A DNA stretch of 6,892 nucleotides from Christensenella sp. UBA941 (GTDB lineage: Bacteria > Bacillota > Clostridia > Christensenellales > UBA941): contig DBDD01000030.1 of NCBI GenBank assembly GCA_002293365.1, positions 1 to 6,892 on the forward strand, written 5' to 3'. Of the stretch, positions 1 through 5,991 are shown piece by piece; the first letter of the stretch is position 1, and every line of letters begins with the position of its first letter. Under the pieces are notes generated by a model. That model searched no databases, was not told the origin of the DNA, and worked only from the letters and a program-made list of their open reading frames with translations. Both the position numbers and the translations under genes were made by a program.

Positions 1-123
1 TACGACGACGCGGCGCGCTCGTACGTCGGCGGTATGACGCAAGCGCAGGCGTTCCGCAAGTACCCGCTCGCCGTGGCGCTGGCTATCGCGGATATGTACG
101 TCGCGTATTTGTTGGACGACTAA
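1..123 (+). CDS. C-terminal fragment of an unidentified protein, possibly an HD-domain phosphohydrolase
   Basis: The reading frame is open from the first base of the window and closes at TAA 121-123, giving the last 40 residues of a gene that begins outside the window. The visible tail is rich in alanine and aromatic residues. It contains a segment reading FRKYPLAVALAIADMYVAYL followed by LDD and the stop. A helix with a proline-led 'YPLAxxLxIADM' pattern near the C-terminus resembles the last helix of small HD-superfamily metal-dependent phosphohydrolases, where the Asp of 'AD' is a metal ligand. No other HD motif can be seen because the body of the protein is missing, so this assignment is tentative. 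The gene converges on the adaptor gene with 20 bases between the two stop codons, and no terminator hairpin is visible in that gap. Confidence 0.5.
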   Translation, partial: YDDAARSYVGGMTQAQAFRKYPLAVALAIADMYVAYLLDD

Positions 124-143
124 CGTTCATACTATTGGCGTCC

Positions 144-1553
144 CTACATCTCAATCGTAACTTCCCCGCCGTCCATCAAGTCAAACGGCGCGATTATGAG
201 CACCTCTCCCGCCACCGCGCCGGAGAGCAGCTCGATGAAATAATCGCTCTCCAAGCCTGTCGTTACGGGCTTTTTCTTTGCTTTGCCCTCTTCGCACGCA
301 TAGACATAGCGGCCGCCCTCTTCTGTTACGACGCATTCCCTTGGAACGTAGAGCGTATCTGAGGATTTGTCCAGGATAATCTCCGCTTCAACCGATGCGC
401 CCGTTAACGGCGCAAAGCCCGCGTCCGGTTCGACTTCGACGCAGCCGTATACTTCGCCGTATGAACCGCTAATAAGCGCCGCACCGCGCTTAACGACCTT
501 GCCCGTTCCGGTAATCCCGTTTGAATCCAAACGCACGCGCTGGCCTGTCTGTATGTTTTCTAGCTCGTACTCGGGTACACGAAGTGTAACAAGCATGCGA
601 TCCGTATCGCCGATTACAACCGCGCCGGAACCGGCTGCAACTATTTCTCCCTCACGAAGCGCAACGCCGAGGACTTCCCCATCCATCGCGCTCGTCATAG
701 TAAGCCGATTCAGCGCTTCCTCCGCTTGACGCACCTTTTCACGGCACAATGCGACTGCCGGGCTCTCCAGCGTGGCCTCCGGCGTCACAGGCATGCTCTC
801 ACGGCTATCCGGAGCGGATTCCGCGAGCGCTTCGGAACGCTCCATCATAGCCTCTTCAAGCGTTTGACCGTCCGTAGCGCCAACAAGCGCCGCCTCATTA
901 CCAAACGCAGCCGCGTCCATTGGCGCTTCCAGCATCCCCTCAAGCGCCGTCTCCTCTTGTTCAGCTATATTCTCTACGCTAGGCTGTATGTCCGGTACCA
1001 CCTCATCTATCTCTCTAAATAGCGCCATGGCTTCAACGGCCTTATTCAAGACGCCTAAATCGACGCCTTCGTCCTGTGCCTGCGCGATTACTTCCTGGGC
1101 AAGCTGTTCAAAGCTTTGCGCCCGCGCGGCGTCCAACCGGGCGGATGTCACGCTTTCGGGCTCCGGCATCATTGCCATGACTTCCATCGCTTCCTGCTCA
1201 ATAAGCTCGGCCCCATTTTGCGCATTAGCCGCAAGCGCCGCGTCGAGCTCGTATTGCGCCTGCTTCAATGCGTTTCGCGTATCCGTTTCGTCGAAGCTAA
1301 ATAGCTTATCACCCTTTCGAACCTGCTGCCCTTCGGCAACATACACCCGCGCCACCCTACCAGATACAGCCGGCATCGCAGTATACAGTTCTCCCGCGGC
1401 CGCCTCTCCGGAAACCTCCGCCGTGTATTCAAAATCGCCTACCGTAACCTCCGCCGTTCTAACCACCGTTGTGGGCGCGCCGCTTGTCAAAACCCCCAAC
1501 ATCATTGCCGCCGCGGCCAGCACGCAAAACGTAATCGTCAATCCTTTTTTCAT
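144..1553 (-). CDS. HlyD/RND-type periplasmic adaptor (membrane fusion) protein with an acidic insert
   Basis: This 469-residue protein looks like an adaptor subunit of a tripartite or ABC-type export system, anchored in the membrane with its body outside the cell. Residues 1-25 are a Lys-Lys start followed by one hydrophobic segment (signal anchor). There is a Cys at 10 but no convincing lipobox. Residues 54-90 form the first half of a biotinyl-lipoyl-like domain (PAVSGRVARVYVAEGQQVRK, then GDKLFSFD). Residues 285-318 form the second half (SAMDGEVLGVALREGEIVAA). Residues 319-397 fit the beta-barrel, and 400-469 the membrane-proximal domain (LYVPRECVV, then GRYVY). Between the lipoyl halves, where a coiled-coil hairpin is expected, lies a long acidic, Met-rich stretch. 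The ATG start at 1553 is preceded by GGGGG about 8 bases upstream. No permease or ATPase gene adjoins it within the window, so its partner and substrate are unknown. It is divergent from argC. Confidence 0.82.
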   Translation of the reverse strand: MKKGLTITFCVLAAAAMMLGVLTSGAPTTVVRTAEVTVGDFEYTAEVSGEAAAGELYTAMPAVSGRVARVYVAEGQQVRKGDKLFSFDETDTRNALKQAQYELDAALAANAQNGAELIEQEAMEVMAMMPEPESVTSARLDAARAQSFEQLAQEVIAQAQDEGVDLGVLNKAVEAMALFREIDEVVPDIQPSVENIAEQEETALEGMLEAPMDAAAFGNEAALVGATDGQTLEEAMMERSEALAESAPDSRESMPVTPEATLESPAVALCREKVRQAEEALNRLTMTSAMDGEVLGVALREGEIVAAGSGAVVIGDTDRMLVTLRVPEYELENIQTGQRVRLDSNGITGTGKVVKRGAALISGSYGEVYGCVEVEPDAGFAPLTGASVEAEIILDKSSDTLYVPRECVVTEEGGRYVYACEEGKAKKKPVTTGLESDYFIELLSGAVAGEVLIIAPFDLMDGGEVTIEM

Positions 1554-1677
1554 TTATGCATCCCCCATTGTTGTTTTTTGGTACACTTGCATGTTGCTCT
1601 TAGGATAATTTTGGCCCAAAGCCGCCCAACATATTCCGCTATTTCACGCAAGCGCAACCATGCTTTAGACACGCTTA

Positions 1678-1706
1678 AATGTATTTTTAAAAAATATATT
1701 GCTCAA
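1678..1706 (-). promoter_or_regulatory. Candidate promoter for the adaptor gene
   Basis: On the minus strand, TTGAGC (plus positions 1701-1706) and TACATT (1678-1683) are separated by a 17-base, almost purely A/T spacer. Each hexamer matches four of six positions of the sigma-70/sigma-A consensus. Transcription would start near 1671 and leave a leader of roughly 115 bases before the adaptor ATG. The -35 box lies just 4 bases from the -35 of the argC promoter, so the two promoters would be back to back. This is an inference from pattern alone. Confidence 0.3.
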
Positions 1707-1708
1707 CT

Positions 1709-1746
1709 ATTGCATATTCAAACATATCGATGTATAATAATCCACA
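1709..1746. promoter_or_regulatory. Candidate tandem ArgR operators (ARG boxes) over the argC promoter
   Basis: The known ARG box is an 18-bp palindrome, TnTGAATwwwwATTCAnA. Positions 1729-1746 have the core TGTAT-AATA-ATCCA, matching 9 of 12 specified bases and all four A/T centre positions. Positions 1709-1726 have the core TGCAT-ATTC-AAACA, matching 8 of 12 and three of four centre positions. The two boxes are separated by 2 bp, with centres 20 bp apart, which is the tandem geometry on which hexameric ArgR typically binds. Together they cover both the -35 and -10 of the argC promoter, as expected for repression by arginine-bound ArgR. Neither box is perfect and the region is A/T-rich, so chance contributes; the spacing and placement are the stronger argument. 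Confidence 0.42.
1710..1738 (+). promoter_or_regulatory. Candidate promoter for the argCBDF-GNAT operon
   Basis: A perfect -10 hexamer, TATAAT, lies at 1733-1738, with a weak -35 (TTGCAT, 3 of 6) at 1710-1715 and a 17-base spacer. Transcription would begin near 1745, leaving only about 25 bases before the GTG start of argC. That leader is too short for a T-box or other riboswitch, which points to control by a DNA-binding repressor. The promoter is embedded in the candidate ARG boxes. Confidence 0.55.
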
Positions 1747-1756
1747 TTAACCCATC

Positions 1757-1762
1757 GGAGGT
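1757..1762 (+). promoter_or_regulatory. Ribosome binding site that fixes the GTG start of argC
   Basis: GGAGGT sits 7 bases before GTG at 1770. The frame stays open for 64 codons upstream to an ATG at 1578. That extension crosses the promoter and operator region and encodes no recognisable sequence, whereas the GTG start gives MIRVSILGATGYAG, the normal N-terminus of ArgC. Confidence 0.85.
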
Positions 1763-1769
1763 AACGACG

Positions 1770-2804
1770 GTGATTCGTGTAAGTATATTAGGCGCGACTG
1801 GCTATGCGGGGGCGGAGCTCGCGCGGCTGCTTTGTATGCATAAAGAGATACGGTTTATGCATTTAATTTCGCGATCGTTCGCGGGGAAGCGTTTAAGCGA
1901 GGTCTATCCCGGACTCGACGAAAGCCTTCCTGTTCTGGAAGCGCTCGACGCAGATACAATCGCGGCGGATTCGGACGTTGCTTTTACGTCATTGCCGCAC
2001 GGTGCTTCGAAGGAGGTCATTCCGGCGCTATACGCAAAAGGCCTAAAAGTCATAGACCTTTCCGGCGATTTCCGCTACGACGACGCGGACGTCTACGCTA
2101 AATGGTACGGCGAAGAGCATTCCGCGCCGGAGCTATTGAAAGAAAGCGTATACGGCCTGCCGGAGCTGCATAAGGACGCCATCAAATCGGCGAAGCTCGT
2201 CGGCAACCCCGGCTGCTATACGACGTGCTCCATCCTCGCGCTGGCCCCGCTTGTGAAGAATAGGCTTATCGACGTCTCCACCATCGTTATCGACGCCAAA
2301 TCGGGTACGTCCGGCGCGGGGCGCGAACCTTCGCAGCCGCTCCATTTTTGCGAGGTAAACGAAAGCGTGAAGGCGTATAAGGTCGCGGCGCACCGCCACA
2401 CCTCCGAGATCGAGCAGGAGCTTTCAAAGCTGAACGGCGGCGAAATCATGCTCTCATTCACGCCGCATCTTCTGCCCGTGAACCGCGGGATTTTGGCTAC
2501 GAGCTACGCCAAGCTTGCTAAAAAAGCCTCCGCGAGCGAGCTTATCGCGCTATATAAAAGCTTCTACGCAAACGAGCCCTTTGTAAAAATATACGAAAGC
2601 GGCCTGCCAGAGCTAAAACATGTAAACGGCTCGAACAATATCGCAATCGGCCTGGCCGTAGACGAACGCCTCGGCCGCGTTATCGCCGTATCCTGCATCG
2701 ACAATTTGATCAAGGGCGCGGGCGGACAGGCGATTCAGAATATGAACCTGATGTTCGGCTTGGACGAGGCCGAAGGGCTGCCGAAGGCGGCATGGTATCT
2801 GTGA
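1770..2804 (+). CDS. argC: N-acetyl-gamma-glutamyl-phosphate reductase
   Basis: ArgC is a cytoplasmic enzyme that reduces N-acetylglutamyl 5-phosphate with NADPH to N-acetylglutamate 5-semialdehyde, the third step of arginine synthesis. The protein is 344 residues, the usual length for the family, when started at the GTG with its strong ribosome binding site. Visible motifs are the nucleotide-binding GATGYAG at 8-14, the catalytic Cys149 in NPGCY (146-150), the SGTSGAGR loop at 178-185, the conserved HRHTSEIEQ at 208-216 that supplies the catalytic histidine, and FTPHLLPVNRG at 230-240. The residue after GCY is Thr where many family members have Pro; the rest of the motif is intact. It is the first gene of the operon, directly behind the putative ArgR-controlled promoter. 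It is separated from argB by a 100-base gap filled by a palindromic repeat rather than by argJ. Confidence 0.96.
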   Translation: MIRVSILGATGYAGAELARLLCMHKEIRFMHLISRSFAGKRLSEVYPGLDESLPVLEALDADTIAADSDVAFTSLPHGASKEVIPALYAKGLKVIDLSGDFRYDDADVYAKWYGEEHSAPELLKESVYGLPELHKDAIKSAKLVGNPGCYTTCSILALAPLVKNRLIDVSTIVIDAKSGTSGAGREPSQPLHFCEVNESVKAYKVAAHRHTSEIEQELSKLNGGEIMLSFTPHLLPVNRGILATSYAKLAKKASASELIALYKSFYANEPFVKIYESGLPELKHVNGSNNIAIGLAVDERLGRVIAVSCIDNLIKGAGGQAIQNMNLMFGLDEAEGLPKAAWYL

Positions 2805-2808
2805 TAGC

Positions 2809-2880
2809 TGTAGGGGCGAACTGTGTTCGCCCGCAGACCAATAGCCTGTTCTCAACGGGCGAACACAGTTCGCCCCTACA
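2809..2880. repeat. 72-bp nested inverted repeat between argC and argB
   Basis: Two perfect 25-bp arms (2809-2833 and 2856-2880) are reverse complements of each other, with a 22-base spacer (2834-2855). Each arm is also a hairpin: GGGCGAAC at 2814-2821, loop TGT, then GTTCGCCC at 2825-2832, and the mirror image in the second arm. The region can therefore fold as one long hairpin or as two short ones. Both outer ends read TGTAG inward. There is no T-tract after it, so it does not look like a normal intrinsic terminator. No obvious target duplication flanks it. Its ends and architecture match a smaller element at 3781-3811. It resembles REP/BIME-like or MITE-like elements dispersed in bacterial genomes; whether it is repeated elsewhere in this genome cannot be seen here. 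Confidence 0.93.
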
Positions 2881-2904
2881 TCAATTGCAATGGAGTAATG
2901 TATT

Positions 2905-3768
2905 ATGGAAACTCTAATAAAAAAAGCCAATATTTTAATCGAAGCCCTACCATATATTCAAAAGCTGTCGGGTAAGCTCGTCGTCATCAAATACGGCGGC
3001 AACGCCATGCTCAACGAAAGCCTAACGCAGAAGATTTTACAGGACGTCACTCTGCTCAAATACGTGGGCGTGCATCCCGTCGTCGTGCACGGCGGCGGCC
3101 CTGAGATCAATAAACTGCTCCAAGCGCTTTCCATCGAGCCGAAGTTCTACAACGGCTTGCGCATAACCGACGCGGACACGATGGAAGTCGTGCAGATGGT
3201 GCTCACAGGCAAAATAAATAAAGATATCACGGCAAAATTGAACCTATTAGGCGGCAAGGCCATAGGCCTTTGCGGCAAGGACGCAAACCTGATCGAAGTC
3301 GTTAAACGCCCCGAAAAGGACGGCGTAGATCTAGGCTACGTCGGCGATATCGTAAATATTAACACGCGGCTTATAGAGTTCCTGGCCTACGACGAGTATA
3401 TCCCAGTTATAGCTCCCGTCGGCGTCGGGCCGGACGGCATGAGCTACAACATAAACGCCGATACCGTTGCCGGCGAAATCGCGGCGCGGCTGAAAGCCGA
3501 AAAGCTGATGTTCCTGACAGATATCGACGGTATAAGAGGCGACCCAAAGGATCCCGCTACGCTTATCCACCAGATCGGCGTCGATGAAATCCACAAGATG
3601 ATCAAAGACGGCTCGATAGAAGGAGGCATGATCCCCAAAGTGCTCGGCTGTATCAATTCCGTCGAGCAAGGGGTGAACCGAACGCACATCCTGGACGGTA
3701 CCATTCCGCACCCGATATTGCTCGAAATCTTCACGGATAAGGGCATAGGTACTATGGTCGTTCGCTAA
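2905..3768 (+). CDS. argB: Acetylglutamate kinase, arginine-inhibitable type
   Basis: ArgB phosphorylates N-acetylglutamate with ATP, the second step of arginine synthesis. The protein has 287 residues, typical for the amino-acid kinase family. It shows KYGGNAM at 29-35 (Lys29 binds phosphate), VHGGGPEI at 61-68 with the substrate-binding glycines, GLRITDADTMEVVQMVL at 84-100, NINADTVAGEIA at 182-193, LTDIDGI at 204-210 and GGMIPK at 240-245. An N-terminal helix of about 20 residues precedes the kinase fold (ILIEALPYIQKL, 10-21), and the C-terminus carries EIFTDKGIGTM. Both are features of the hexameric kinases inhibited by arginine, such as that of Thermotoga maritima, so feedback inhibition is likely (inferred). 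The ATG follows TGGAG with 9 bases between. The upstream gap holds the palindromic repeat; the downstream gap holds a related stem-loop. Confidence 0.96.
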   Translation: METLIKKANILIEALPYIQKLSGKLVVIKYGGNAMLNESLTQKILQDVTLLKYVGVHPVVVHGGGPEINKLLQALSIEPKFYNGLRITDADTMEVVQMVLTGKINKDITAKLNLLGGKAIGLCGKDANLIEVVKRPEKDGVDLGYVGDIVNINTRLIEFLAYDEYIPVIAPVGVGPDGMSYNINADTVAGEIAARLKAEKLMFLTDIDGIRGDPKDPATLIHQIGVDEIHKMIKDGSIEGGMIPKVLGCINSVEQGVNRTHILDGTIPHPILLEIFTDKGIGTMVVR

Positions 3769-3780
3769 TATTTATTGGCT

Positions 3781-3811
3781 TGTAGGGAACGGTTCTAAAC
3801 CGTTCCGCACA
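3781..3811. repeat. 31-bp stem-loop element between argB and argD, related to the argC-argB repeat
   Basis: A perfect 9-bp stem, GGAACGGTT (3786-3794) with AACCGTTCC (3798-3806), closes a three-base CTA loop. TGTAG precedes the stem and GCACA follows it, and the outer TGT and ACA can also pair. The larger element at 2809-2880 has the same layout: TGTAG, an 8-bp stem, a 3-base loop, then GCA. Its stem sequence is different. No U-tract follows, so it is unlikely to be a strong terminator. It lies 12 bases after the argB stop and ends 28 bases before the argD start. Confidence 0.85.
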
Positions 3812-3839
3812 ACAATGTTAACATGGAAGGAGCAATAAA

Positions 3840-5036
3840 ATGGAAACAGCAATGATTGCCGCAACCGATAAACGGGTTTATATGAACACCTTTGGCGAGC
3901 GCTTCCCCATTGCGTTCGCATACGGAAAGGAAAGTACTCTCTACGACCTTGAAGGCAAAGCCTATACCGACTTCCTCGCAGGGATCGCCGTAAACGCCCT
4001 CGGCTATGCGCATCCAAAGGTAACGGCCGCTATTTGCGAACAAGCGCAAAGAATCGTGCACTACTCGAACTACTTTTATATCGAAAAGCAGGCACTGTTG
4101 GCCGAAACGCTGACGCACCTTAGCTGCTTCGACCGCGCGTTCTTTTGCAATACGGGCGCGGAGGCCAACGAAGGGGCAATCAAGCTCGCACGCAAGTATT
4201 TTTACGATAAGGGCGAGGATCGTTACGAAATCATCGCCTGCGAAAACTCCTTTCACGGTCGTACGATAGCCACCGTCGCCGCGACCGGGCAGAAAAAGTA
4301 TCAAAAACCATATTCGCCCCTTTTGCCGTCCGGCATAAAGAACGTCCCGTATGGCGACGCGAACGCCCTGAAAGCCGCGCTTTCGCCGAATACGGCGGCG
4401 GTGCTGGTCGAGTGCATACAGGGCGAGGGCGGCGTAATCGACGGCGGCGACTATTTGGCGCAAGTTCGCGCGCTGTGCGATGAAAACGGCTGCTTGATGA
4501 TCATCGACGAAGTACAAACGGGCATCGGGCGTACGGGTACGCTCTTCGCCTACGAGCAATACGGCTTCGAGCCGGATATACTCACGCTCGCGAAGGCGCT
4601 TGGCGGCGGCGTTCCGATTGGCGCGGTGCTCGCGAAGGAGGCATGCTGCGCGTTTGGGCCCGGCGACCACGGCACGACGTTCGGCGGCAATCCCCTCGCT
4701 TGCGCGGCGGGTCTTGCCGTTATAAGCGAGATCGCGCGTGAGCCATTCCTCTCCGCCGTCAAGCAGAAGGGCAAGTACTTTAAATCTGAACTGGTAAAAC
4801 TCCAGGCCCAGTTTCCAAAAAAGATAGTGGACGTGCGCGGGCGGGGACTCATGCTCGGTATGGAGCTCGCCGCTGAAATCAAAAACAGCGCCGTTCAAAA
4901 GGAGCTCTTAAAGCAAGGCTTCATAATCGGCGTCGCTGGACACAATACCTTGCGCTTTGTCCCGCCGCTAATTATCCGCGAAGAGCAGATAGACGCGCTT
5001 CTTGGCGTGCTGACGAATTATTTCAGGAAGGCGTAG
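3840..5036 (+). CDS. argD: Acetylornithine aminotransferase
   Basis: ArgD is a pyridoxal-phosphate enzyme that moves an amino group from glutamate to N-acetylglutamate semialdehyde, making N-acetylornithine. The 398-residue length is normal for class-III aminotransferases. Motifs seen are NTGAEANEGAIK at 104-115 (cofactor phosphate binding), ENSFHGRT at 135-142, ECIQGEGGV at 191-199, DEVQTGIGRTG at 223-233 (Asp223 contacts the pyridine nitrogen), LAKALGGG at 250-257 with the Schiff-base Lys252, HGTTFGGNPLACAA at 277-290 and LRFVPPL at 371-377. The ATG at 3840 has AAGGAG 7 bases upstream. Its place after argB and before argF supports the arginine role over related ornithine or 4-aminobutyrate aminotransferases. 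Some ArgD enzymes also act as succinyl-diaminopimelate aminotransferase, which the sequence cannot exclude. Confidence 0.94.
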   Translation: METAMIAATDKRVYMNTFGERFPIAFAYGKESTLYDLEGKAYTDFLAGIAVNALGYAHPKVTAAICEQAQRIVHYSNYFYIEKQALLAETLTHLSCFDRAFFCNTGAEANEGAIKLARKYFYDKGEDRYEIIACENSFHGRTIATVAATGQKKYQKPYSPLLPSGIKNVPYGDANALKAALSPNTAAVLVECIQGEGGVIDGGDYLAQVRALCDENGCLMIIDEVQTGIGRTGTLFAYEQYGFEPDILTLAKALGGGVPIGAVLAKEACCAFGPGDHGTTFGGNPLACAAGLAVISEIAREPFLSAVKQKGKYFKSELVKLQAQFPKKIVDVRGRGLMLGMELAAEIKNSAVQKELLKQGFIIGVAGHNTLRFVPPLIIREEQIDALLGVLTNYFRKA

Positions 5037-5046
5037 GAGGATATTT

Positions 5047-5991
5047 ATGTTCACCCAAAACCATCTGATCGCACTATCGGACTATACTAAAGACGAAATT
5101 CTGCAAATACTTTCGCTCGGCATGCGTTTAAAAGCCAAGCAAAAAGCGGGCATAAAACATAAAATTCTCGAAGGCAAAACGCTCGGCATGATCTTCACGA
5201 AATCGTCTACGCGCACGCGCGTTTCCTTCGAGGTCGGCGCGTATCAGCTCGGTATGCACGCTTTGTTTTTATCCTCGGCGGATATCCAGCTTGGCCGCGG
5301 CGAAACGATCGAGGACACGGCTAAAGTACTTTCGCGCATGGTGGATGGCATCATGATACGCACGTTCGCGCACTCAGACGTCGTCGCGCTAGCGGAGCAC
5401 GGCGCGATTCCAGTCATCAACGGCCTTACGGACTTCAACCACCCATGCCAGGCGCTGGCGGATATCATAACGCTATGGGAAAAGCGCGGCTCGCTGGACG
5501 GCGCGAAGCTCGCCTACGTCGGCGACGGCAACAACGTCTGCCATTCCTTGCTCAATATCTGCGGCAAGCTCGGCATCGATATCTCCGTCGCGACGCCAAA
5601 GGGCTACGAACCAGACGCAAGCGTCGTCACGGCGGCCAAGGCGTTCAGCTCCGCTAAAATCGAGATTACGGACGATCCGCTCATCGCTGCCGACGGCGCG
5701 GACGCCGTATATACCGACGTTTTCGCGAGCATGGGGCAGGAATCCGAAGCTAAAAAGCGTCTTGAAGTTTTTAAAGGTTATTCGGTTACCGAGGCTGTCA
5801 TGAAAAAGGCAAAGCCCTCGGCCATATTCCTGCACTGCCTACCCGCGCACAGAGGCGAGGAGGTCGAGGCAAGCGTTATCGACGGGCCGCAAAGCGCCGT
5901 CTTCGACGAAGCCGAAAACCGTTTACACGCGCAAAAGGCCATTATGGCTATGCTGATGAGCGATTTGAGCTACGAGGAATTGATGAAATGA
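5047..5991 (+). CDS. argF: Ornithine carbamoyltransferase
   Basis: ArgF joins ornithine and carbamoyl phosphate to form citrulline in the cytoplasm. It has 314 residues, a usual length. It carries the carbamoyl-phosphate loop SSTRTR (53-58), MIRTF at 103-107, the HPCQALAD segment at 132-139, the ornithine-loop-like TDVFASMGQE at 223-232 and the catalytic HCLPAHRG at 263-270. Ser-Met-Gly and His-Cys-Leu-Pro mark ornithine rather than aspartate carbamoyltransferase. The biosynthetic rather than catabolic form is inferred from the operon, since no arcA or arcC is nearby. The gene starts 10 bases after the argD stop. Its TAGGAGG ribosome site (5034-5040) includes the argD stop codon, implying coupled translation. 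Its own last bases overlap the next gene as ATGA. Confidence 0.95.
   Translation: MFTQNHLIALSDYTKDEILQILSLGMRLKAKQKAGIKHKILEGKTLGMIFTKSSTRTRVSFEVGAYQLGMHALFLSSADIQLGRGETIEDTAKVLSRMVDGIMIRTFAHSDVVALAEHGAIPVINGLTDFNHPCQALADIITLWEKRGSLDGAKLAYVGDGNNVCHSLLNICGKLGIDISVATPKGYEPDASVVTAAKAFSSAKIEITDDPLIAADGADAVYTDVFASMGQESEAKKRLEVFKGYSVTEAVMKKAKPSAIFLHCLPAHRGEEVEASVIDGPQSAVFDEAENRLHAQKAIMAMLMSDLSYEELMK
5974..5979 (+). promoter_or_regulatory. Ribosome binding site for the GNAT gene, inside the end of argF
   Basis: GAGGAA lies 8 bases before the ATG at 5988 and at the same time encodes the Glu-Glu pair near the ArgF C-terminus. With the ATGA stop-start overlap at 5988-5991, this supports translation of the acetyltransferase coupled to ArgF. 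Confidence 0.6.

Noticed and set aside
988..1608. A 206-codon plus-strand open frame opposite the adaptor gene
   Set aside because: It is Ser/Ala-rich low-complexity translation typical of a complement frame, has no ribosome site and conflicts with a well-supported adaptor gene.
1610..1620. A small palindrome, TTTGGCCCAAA, in the divergent control region
   Set aside because: Five-base arms around one base are common by chance, and nothing else marks it as an operator.
1602..1629. TTGGGC and TATCCT on the minus strand as the adaptor promoter
   Set aside because: The hexamers match only 3 and 4 of 6 consensus positions with a 16-base GC-containing spacer. The pair at 1678-1706 is better.
1578..1769. 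A 64-codon N-terminal extension of ArgC from an upstream ATG
   Set aside because: The extension runs through the promoter and operator region and encodes nothing recognisable, whereas GTG 1770 has an ideal ribosome site and gives the normal ArgC N-terminus.
2834..2855. The spacer of the argC-argB inverted repeat as a possible cargo or small gene
   Set aside because: At 22 bases it is too short to encode anything, and I see no further structure beyond a weak CAG/CTG pairing.
2809..2880. The inverted repeat as a Rho-independent terminator
   Set aside because: No T-tract follows either possible stem on either strand, and it lies between two genes of one pathway in the same direction. Partial attenuation cannot be excluded.
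3815..3824. A 10-bp perfect palindrome, ATGTTAACAT, just before the argD ribosome site
   Set aside because: It is short and A/T-rich, has no partner site and matches no operator I recognise; it may be chance.
3795..4898. A 367-codon open frame antisense to argD
   Set aside because: It lies almost wholly within argD on the opposite strand, has a composition expected from the complement of GC-biased codons, shows no family motif and lacks a ribosome site. argD itself has all catalytic motifs.
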